Shown in pieces: positions 56,237-64,000 of a stretch of 64,000 nt of DNA. Position numbers and translations under genes: made by a program. The notes beneath the pieces are model-generated. The model had not been told where the DNA came from, made no database searches, and saw nothing but the letters and a program-made list of their open reading frames with translations. The stretch's first letter is position 1. Every line of letters begins with the position of its first letter. Source of the DNA: Przewalskia tangutica (Eukaryota > Streptophyta > Magnoliopsida > Solanales > Solanaceae); NCBI GenBank assembly GCA_029844215.1, contig CM056733.1:51163142-51227141 (forward strand). The letters are read 5' to 3'.

Positions 56237-57869
56237 GGTCAAGGAATGGCCAACCAATGGCCAAGATCCATCCAAGTGTTAGTGTCACGACCCGAACCTG
56301 GGCCCGTGACTGGTGCCTTACCCCGGGCACCCTAGTGATACAACATCAGAGTAATCAGCGGAACATAATACACATACATGAAACAAATGAAGTACAAAAC
56401 GGTAATCTGAGGAAAACTTGCATTTCGGCATATATAAATAACAACTCTTACAAAGGAACAGTTTAATCCTTTTTACAAACCACAACAAGATTACAGGACT
56501 CTAAGAAAAGATACGATAACAATGGCGGGACGGGGCCCGCCATACCCTCAATGTAAATACCTACAACGACAGGGACTATACTAAGATAAGCCTCCGAGAA
56601 CGGAGCTTTCCCAACGCCGAATGACGTGACCCTAAGAGCGAGGATCAACGGCGGTGTGTACCTTTACTGCGGCATGAGCGGCCCCGAAGGAGGTCGATTA
56701 ACAGTGCAGAGTATGCGGCGAAAATCAGTAAATGAAATCATAGTAGTCTATATAAAGCAGAGACATGTATGATAACCAAACTACGATTCCTGATAAATAA
56801 GCGATCATATCAAGTCGTGACTCACGCCTCGAAGTCATCACTCAAATACATAAATATGGGTCTCACGCCACAACATCAATCATGCGTGGAATACCTTCCT
56901 CACGCCGGATCGATGATAGAAAAGTACCAAGGAACACATGAACAACGTGTCCCACTGTGCCCAAATAAAGCGATGCGGGGTAAATGCGAAGGCATGGCGA
57001 CTACTAACACCTACGGTACTAACAAGGTCAAATCGAATCATGATATCTGTCTGGCGTCACATGATCAAAGTGGTCACTCGCCGCAATATCAAATGTGCGC
57101 GTCTAGCCCTCGAACTCCCGCAGACTCGCATAGGCCAATCTCATAGGCCCGCATGAGGTATAACCCGCGTCGAGGGTAGCTACTCCGGCGTATCCCCGAC
57201 TCGCGATCCGCGTAGCCACATGCATCGCATGACCATAAAGGCCGCACTAACCGGAACTCTCGTAGCTCGCATAGGCCCCGGGACCCGCATGAGGTATTCT
57301 CGAATCATGGTCCTGCATCACCGAGTCTACCCCGCATCGGAGGGCAGCTTAACCCCCGGAAACACGGTGAGTGGTATAATACCAACATAACAGTTTATCG
57401 TTTAAACATCATAAGCACAATCAAGGGAAAATCCCTTTACACAAACATCACAGAATACTAACACACGTAGCATCCTAATATGATTACTTATCAAATCAAC
57501 ACGAAGGTATTACAAGGCTATCACAAACCAACACAATCCAGTTATACACACAAGGTACATTCTATTGTATGATTAACAAGATCGAGTATCTATTCTCAAA
57601 GTACTTCATACATTATCTTTTAAAAGATACGTTACGTTTACAAAAGTCACACAATACCCGTAGTATATGAAAACTAGAGCGATTATCTTTTGAAGTAAAG
57701 CAAAACACTTCTCTTTGTAAAATCAAGTAACAACATTATTTCTCAAACGTCCAAGTTTGCCTAATTTCAAATGTTCACGTTTCTTACTTTAGGAAGGTTT
57801 CGTAGTTCATAGTCTTATTCATTTAAGAATATAATTCTCTTTTAAACTATCTGAGAAACATAAGCCTTA

Positions 57870-58064
57870 TATGTGAGTAGGATATTCTTGTTTATAACAA
57901 TCTTATTACAGCAGCCATGATCTAGGAAATATCATTTTGTCTCATCTTAGCTTCTATGCAGATGGAAGTTTCTACTGGTTTTAATAATACTTAATCTGTC
58001 AAAACATTTCCTTTTATTAACGCTGCAGTGGTTTGTCGATACACATTCTGATTTCCGAAATCAG
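57870..58064 (-). promoter_or_regulatory. Conserved leader block (F)
   Basis: Shares 'tcattttgtctcatcttag' and ends with the CTGATTTCCGAAATCAG hairpin (58048-58064). Confidence 0.6.
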
Positions 58065-58073
58065 TAAAACATT

Positions 58074-58312
58074 CTTAAGCCGTTATACCTAACTTCCCAT
58101 AAAGCTAGTATAACTCTTAAGTTTTCAAAAACCAAGTATTACTTCTTCTTTCGAAATGATTCAAAAATCTTTTGAAAAACTTCAAGTTCTTTATTAACAC
58201 ATAACAAGCCGCTTATAGTTCAAATCGATTACCTTTTAAAACCACAAGTATTTTCTTACCAACATAAAGTCGTTATAACCAACTTCCCATAAAGCCGTTA
58301 TAACACTTTATG
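58074..58312 (-). promoter_or_regulatory. Two conserved stem-loops (F)
   Basis: Copy one (58074-58121) is of the CTTAAG/GTTATAC type. Copy two (58263-58312) is of the CATAAAG/GTTATAA type. The order is the same as in I. Confidence 0.7.
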
Positions 58313-59762
58313 TTTTAAACCAATCAAATACATTTAGCACATGTACGCTCACCGTACTACATAGTTCACACATATCATGCTAGAAGAGATAGGAAGAGGT
58401 TCACATACCTCGCGGCAGTATCGACTAATAGCAAAACGCTCAAGTACCTCCAACCGCTGGCTACTCCTTAAGCCAAGTAGATCGCGCCACGCGTAGTACT
58501 CAACCTATAAGGCCACAAGGCGCTTATTAATATTTAGATCCTACGTAGAACATTCTACGAAAATTCGCGACACCTCCCCCCGCAGCGTAAATCTCCTCCT
58601 TTATCGAGGCCGCCACCAAGCCAACCGGGGTTATACATCTAACCCGAACGGTACAATTCTACTCCACGTAAAAGCTACACAAGTCTCATGTCAATACGCT
58701 TATGTAAATACAGTTCAGTACTCTTCTTTCGAAAAGGTTTCTTATTATTCAGGCTTAAGTCAAAAGACATTGCCGATAACTACGTTCAGTTCTATATATA
58801 GTATACTTCAACTATATAATCATACAACATGTAATTTCCAATTACAATAGAAGGACAAGATATTTACCTCGATAAGCCCATAATTATCCGAGTTTAAATG
58901 TCGATCCTGAGCAAGGTTTAGCTCCTACTCCGTGCGCTCCAACCCGCTCCAAACAACCCTTAGAAGTTCTAACCAACTTCTACTTATTACTTCAACTAAC
59001 CATGGAGATTTTCCTTAGGGTTTCGGTTTTGTGACTGAAGGTAAGTATAATAGTATTTCTGGGCTTTTCAGATAAGTATAACCTTAGAATACTACAAGGT
59101 ATACGGCTAAGGTAATTTGGGCATTATAACAATACTTTTGAGAGTATTTCTAACAAGAGGGGGGTATTTATACGAAAACTACTAGGCTAGGGGGGGGGTA
59201 CCCCACGGCCACACTACTAGGAGGGGGGAGAGGGCTCTCGGCCAGGGGGCCTTTCAAAGGGGAGAGGGGCTCTTGGGACGAGTCAACAAGAGGAGAGGAG
59301 GGATTTTAACACTTAGAAGATTTGTGGAAAGGATGAAGAATTCATCAAAGGGAGAGGGTATTTATAGCACAAGCCAAGGCCAACCAATGGCCAAGATCTT
59401 GCCAAGTGCATAGCAAGTGTAGGGCAAGATCTTGCCAAGTGCACACTAGCCAACTACCACAAAAATATCCTACCAACCCTTGACCACAAAGGCCACACTT
59501 TCGCCACCACAATTTCCGCCCAGGTGTTCCAATGAGAGGGTGACAAGTGTCGCCCTCTTGTTGGTCCAAAATGTTTCGCCTCGGAAAAATCCGCAAAAAT
59601 TAAAAATGACATAGCCGGAAATTCCCATACGAAAGTCAGAAAACGTTTCGTCGAAAACGACTCTAACCGTGTTGTGAACAAAGTTAATTCGGCCAAGCCT
59701 AATTCTCAAGTTCAAATTTTCTACGTCCTTACGTGCATACTCTGCCGAAATACGGTATAACA

Positions 59763-59952
59763 TTCTCTCCTTAGAAACATTCGTCCAATGTTCTTTCTAA
59801 GTCTCAAAACAAGCGCGCGCGAGATAGTCTTCACTACCATACTTACGACACAATCACGCCCACAATGGCCACGAAACAAGCTGCAAAAATACTTACATCC
59901 AAGTCCACGAGGAAACACCTCTAACATTACCACAACCACCCCTCTCCGGGGT
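59763..59952 (-). other. Polypurine tract and 3' spacer of F
   Basis: 'ttctctcctt' abuts the LTR, then the inverted repeat 59776-59792. No open frame of note follows on the element strand. Confidence 0.7.
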
Positions 59953-60950
59953 CTAAAATATACTTCCTTCGCACATTCTCCTTACAAAAGAAATGATCAC
60001 ATCTATGCTCGCCATACATGCTCGCTTCTTCCCGATACCACTTTTGTCACTTTGCCGCGAGGTTCTAGTGTCACTCCGGCGACCCAACAAATGGTACCGG
60101 ACTACATGCGATCCCTGAGGCTGTTGTACACTCAAACTCTTACCACACTTCTGATACTGCTTCAGTTTCCAAGACTCGGGGTTACTATCTCTAACGTGGT
60201 CATCATTAACTGGGAACACTCTGGATGGATCTTCGATACCTTCCCGAACATAACAATACGAAAGACCGGACGTACTGCCTCCTAAGTCGGACGGCAAAAG
60301 CTAACATATAGGCAACCTGGCCTACTCTGCACCAGATCTGTAAGGCCCAAAGTAACTCGGGCTAAGTTCCCTCTGTTTTCCAAAACTCGTCACACCCAAA
60401 CCGGGGTGGTATCTTCAAGAAGACCGACCGTCAACCTGAACTCTAAGCGTCGTCGCCGATTATCCGCACGATTTCTCTGAGCTGCCAGAACCTCTTCTAG
60501 ACAAGCTTTACTCTATCCACAGTCTGCTGGAACAAGCCTGAACCAACTATTTGAATCTTGCCAACATCGAACCAATCGACCGCGACTTACATCCGCCCCT
60601 ACAAGGCTTTATAAGGCGACACCAACACCGAAATGGTAGCTTAAATACTCCTCCACAGAGACAACAATCTCCACAACTACCCTCGAAATCCAACCATCGC
60701 CCGAGGAGAATGCGATTCGAGACTCACCGAGTTCCTAACCTTGCTCGCAAAACCTCCGAAAAAGCGGTAGTAACACTGGCTCCATCATGCGTCTTAAGGT
60801 GTAGGTAGGCACCTCGTGCAGCCCTACAACCTTTCTGATGCAACATCTCGCATAACCCTCTGCCGAGAAAACGGTCCCGAACGAAGAACACGATGGGCTG
60901 CCCCCATCGACCCGACCACCGGTCGAACGTATCCACGAACTCGTCTGTGG
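59953..60950 (-). pseudogene. Integrase remnant of F
   Basis: Scattered pieces follow B's integrase from the core to the C-terminus. Around 60880-60930 is the region before the second catalytic Asp, around 60600-60800 the rest of the core, and near 60330-60360 the GPY/F site. 59953-60297 reads DPSRVFPV, matching DPSRVHPI of B. Every domain is crossed by shifts and stops, and the chromodomain is not recognisable. It shows descent from a pol-bearing element and is longer than E's remnant. Confidence 0.72.
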
Positions 60951-61439
60951 TTAACTAAACTTGGGCCCAACACCTCGTGATCCCACCACCGTGGACCACC
61001 ACAAACGACCCCACCAACAAGCGGTCGCGGGTTGACCGCGGCGCCTCAACCCGACCGCAACGCGCACAATACTAGCTCCCCGATCCGGAACAATCTCACT
61101 TAATCACGTTTCGAAAACCAAGCGGTCTTCTTAGCTCAACTACCCCCTTTCATTCCACACTACTAGGGACCTATCCCAAACATAACTCACGTGCACTATG
61201 CACTTAGATAAGGTCAAACATAACCCTACACCTATGCTCGAGATGGCCTTACCTCTAAGGTCTCTACGTAAAAAAAAAACTCTAAGGCTCACACCTTCTC
61301 TATCCCCCAAAATCTTACTCGGTTAACCCATCATGATTTCTAATCACAACTAACACACTGCTATCAGAACATAGCACTTAAGGTATACTCACCTTATCAC
61401 ATATACAGATCTCTAGAGGGTTAAGGATATATCTATATC
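60951..61439 (-). other. Spacer of F with shared block
   Basis: 60957-61058 ('aaacttgggccc', 'cgggttgaccg', 'caacccgacc') matches A, D and E. The remainder is non-coding. Confidence 0.65.
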
Positions 61440-62217
61440 TTCGCTTCACTCCCTTAGTCGTTCTAATCAAACTCGCCTGCAGGCGCATAGCTAAGGAAGA
61501 TGACGAACTACCCACCGATCCTGAAGGCTAAGTCCTCCTACAAAGACACTCTCTCGACACATGGCCCTGACGGCCGCAGGTACAACAAGTACCAACTAAA
61601 AGACGACACTCCCCGGGATGACGTCTGTCACACTGTGAACACCGAGGGAAAACTGAATCCGGGCCGGAACTCTACGCGTAGCCGCGGAACCTAAGCTGGA
61701 GCTCTGACCAACTCCTGCATACCCCGAACGTCCTGAACCCCGTGGGGGACCTCTCTGCACTGGTGGATGTGCAAATCTAATCTGCTGGTGAGGCGACTCG
61801 CCTCGAAAGTTACCAAAGGACCTTGCTGCTCTGGCCCTCTTCTACTGTCCTTCGTTAACCCGTCGATCTCTACACGTCTCGGCCTGCTGCGCAAAAGCCC
61901 GTACACAGGCCATGCTCAAGCCTAACTGAAGAATTACTCTTGCACAACCCTCTCTTAGATAGTCATCAAGACTCGCGGTACATCGGTATACTCTATACTC
62001 ACTGTTCCCGGTCGCGGAACTGAAGGTCCAAACATCGTGGCCGCAGTAGGAACTGCCGCCGCCGTGCTAAAACTCTGCTGGGGCTAGTGACGTCGCAGAA
62101 CTCCCCGAATGAAGCACTATCCTAGGTAATGATTTGGCCTGTGCCCTCGCCACCCTCTGAACTCTACTCGACTCCTACGCTTTCCCCGTGGGCCCGGGTT
62201 GCCCTACGCGGAGGCAT
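61440..62217 (-). pseudogene. gag: gag of F lacking most of the capsid domain
   Basis: Starts MPPRRATRAHGE at 62217. After about 70 codons the sequence passes directly to the end of the capsid region, LDDYLREGCARV (near 61940-61990), so about 130 residues with the FYGSRPEDD and EYNVEFDSLARY motifs are absent. The nucleocapsid is readable near 61560-61650: CDRRHPGECRLL then GTCCTCGRQGHV. Frames shift several times. Together with D this is a second gag in which the capsid is missing while the RNA-binding knuckle is kept. Confidence 0.72.
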
Positions 62218-62421
62218 AACGATAAGGGAAATAATTTCGTCAGAGGGTCCAACTAACAACACAGCTCTAAGGCACGATCTCAGAGTGAGAAGAATAGAAA
62301 CCAATCCTAAATACCCTATAGCCTCCTGATTATTGGTGTGGTGCACAACACACCGATAATCAAGACTTCATCGGATACGGTCAGAGACACTTTCCGAGGA
62401 TTAAGCGCTCGATACCACTTT
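62218..62421 (-). other. Leader of F with primer-binding site
   Basis: Complement of the initiator tRNA-Met site at 62407-62417, with one base missing (gctc-gatacca), four bases from the LTR. Confidence 0.8.
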
Positions 62422-64000
62422 TGTCACGACCGAACTGGCCCGTGGATCGTGCCTTACCCGGGCACCACTAGTGATACAACATCGAGTAATCAGCGGAACA
62501 TAATACATACATGAAACAAATGAAGTACAAAGCAAGAATTTGAGGAAAACTTGCCTTTCGTATATAAATAACAACTCTTACAAATGAGCAGTTTAATCCT
62601 TTTTACAAACCCCGCCACAACAAGATTTACTGCACTTCTAAGAAAAAGATACGACAATAATGGCGGACAGTGGCCCGCCATACCCCGAATGTAAATACCT
62701 ACAACGACAGGGGACTATACTAAGATAAGCCTCCGAGAACGGAGCTTTCCCAAACGCCGAATCGTGACCCTAAGAGCGAGGATCAACGATCGTGTACCTT
62801 TACTGCGCATGAACGCAGCCCCGGGCGAGGTCGCATAACAGTACCGGTATGCGAATCGAAAATATCATAAATGAAATCATAGTAGTCTATATAAAGCAGA
62901 GACATGTATGATAACCAAACTACGATTCACAATAAATAGCGGTCATATCAAGTCGTGACTCGCGCCGAAGTCATCACTCAAATACATAAATATGGGTATC
63001 ACGCCCACAACATCAATCATGCCCGTGGAAAACCTTACTCACCGGCGATCGATGATAGAAAAGTACCAAGGAACACACATGAACAATGGGTCCCACTGTG
63101 CCCAAATAAAGCGATGCGAGGTAAATCGAAGGCATAGCCGACTACTAACACCCACAGTACTAACAAGGTCGTAAACTGAATCATGATATCTGTCTAGACC
63201 GTCACATGATCAAAGTTGGTCACTCGCCCGCAATATCAAATGTGCGCGTCTAGCCCTGGAACTCCCCGCAGCTCCGCATAGGCCAATCTCATAGGCCCGC
63301 ATGAGGTATAACCCCGCATCGAGGGTAGCTACTCCCAAGATCGCCCCGACTCGCGACCGCGTGGCCACATGCACCGCATGACCATAAAGGCCGCACACTA
63401 ACACGGAACTCTCGTAGCTCGCATAGGCCCCGTGACCCGCGTGAGGTATTCTCGAATCATGGTCCTGCATCACCGAGTCTACCCCAGACGGAGGGCAGCT
63501 TAACCCCCGGAAACACGGTGAGTGGTATAATACCAACATAACAGTTTATCGTTTAAACATCATAAGCACAATCAAGGGAAAATCCCTTTACACAAACATC
63601 ACATAATACTAACACACGTAGCATCCTAATATGATTACTTATCAAATCAACACGAAGGTATTACAAGGCTATCACAAACCAACACAATCCAGTTATACAC
63701 ACAAGGTACATTCTATTGTATGATTAACAAGATCGAGTATCTATTCTCAAAGTACTTCATACATTATCTTTTAAAAGATACGTTACGTTTACAAAAGTCA
63801 CACAATACCCGTAGTATATGAAAACTAGAGCGATTATCTTTTGAAGTAAAGCAAAACACTTCTCTTTGTAAAACACTTCTCTTACTTTAGGAAGGTTTCG
63901 TAGTTCATAGTCTTATTCATTTAAGAATATAATTCTCTTTTAAACTATCTGAGAAACATAAGCCTTATATGTGAGTAGGATATTCTTGTTTATAACAATC
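62422..64000 (-). repeat. 5' LTR of element F, partial
   Basis: Matches 56283-57905 and is cut by the window end, inside the conserved leader block. Contains repeat tract 63060-63500. A stretch of about 50 bases present near 57720-57780 is missing near 63870. No gene. Confidence 0.88.

Larger units (their letters stand above)
53334..56282 (-). repeat. LTR of element I (E family), partial
   Basis: Minus-strand LTR starting TGTCACGACCC, inserted in H. 'ttatc' (53329-53333) should be its left target duplication. It shares with E the 48-bp repeat unit, leader block and TATA context, so it belongs to E's family. Holds: repeats 53838-54080 and 54138-54265, block 54590-54795, stem-loops 54933-54980 and 55115-55163, and TATA box 56229-56236. 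It is interrupted by F in its U3, and the rest is beyond the window. The 201-aa minus frame over the repeats is not a gene. Confidence 0.88.
56283..59762 (-). repeat. 3' LTR of element F
   Basis: TGTCACGACCC...GGTATAACA on the plus strand. Holds: degenerate repeats 56930-57360 built on 'cccgcatgaggtat', conserved block 57870-58064, stem-loops 58074-58121 and 58263-58312, TATA box 59359-59366, and U3 palindrome 59535-59556. No gene. Confidence 0.9.
56283..64000 (-). mobile_element. Element F: LTR retrotransposon without RT, partial
   Basis: Minus-strand element inside LTR I. The 3' LTR is 56283-59762, the interior is 59763-62421, and the 5' LTR runs from 62422 past the window end. 'gttag' (56278-56282) should be the left duplication. 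The interior has integrase remnants, the shared spacer, a capsid-less gag and a primer site. Confidence 0.9.

Noticed and set aside
59788..60285. 165-aa plus-strand frame
   Set aside because: Antisense of the integrase remnant and 3' spacer of F.

Overview
This window is plant heterochromatin, almost certainly from a eudicot and possibly an asterid. It consists entirely of LTR retrotransposons inserted into one another. I see no host gene, tRNA, rRNA or CRISPR array. Nearly all elements belong to the Ty3/Gypsy Tekay/Del chromovirus type. The support is LTRs reading TG...CA, an initiator-tRNA-Met primer site (TGGTATCAGAGC), a gag with a CCHC knuckle, a protease-RT-RNase H-integrase order, and a chromodomain-like tail on the one integrase that is preserved. 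I name the elements A to I. Seven of the eight Tekay-type elements lie on the minus strand; E is on the plus strand.

Layout from outside in. H (51089-53333, minus) is an old non-chromovirus Gypsy gag-protease fragment. C (minus, visible 19333-51088) is inserted in H. B (minus, from before base 1 to 19332) sits in C's 3' LTR. A (1865-11021, minus, target duplication CAATG) sits in B's 3' LTR. D (21062-30360, minus, duplication TCAAT) splits C's gag. G (30753-43794, minus, duplication CAACA) is a solo LTR inside C's leader. E (33925-43194, plus) sits inside G. A direct duplication of about 3.5 kb (44163-47703) repeats the end of G, C's leader and primer site, and the start of C's LTR. I (LTR from 53334, minus) is inserted in H, and F (56283 to the window end, minus) is inserted in I's LTR.

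How the elements relate. Only B carries a recognisable gag, protease, RT, RNase H and integrase, and its frame is broken many times. A, C, D, E and F have only about 1.8-2.7 kb between their LTRs. They keep gag, sometimes keep an integrase remnant (E, F), and have no RT. A, D, E and F, and weakly C, share a non-coding spacer beside gag. This suggests one old non-autonomous lineage copied by enzymes from B-like partners.

The most interesting signals are structural. All the LTR families carry a stem-loop with a nearly constant 19-nt loop and arms that change in compensating ways. The LTR ends carry a further pair of stem-loops, and the polypurine tract is preceded by an inverted repeat. Many apparent frameshifts are single-base losses in C/G runs and CTG/CAG contexts that differ between twin copies. 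They may be consensus errors in methylated repeats, so broken frames here should be read with caution.
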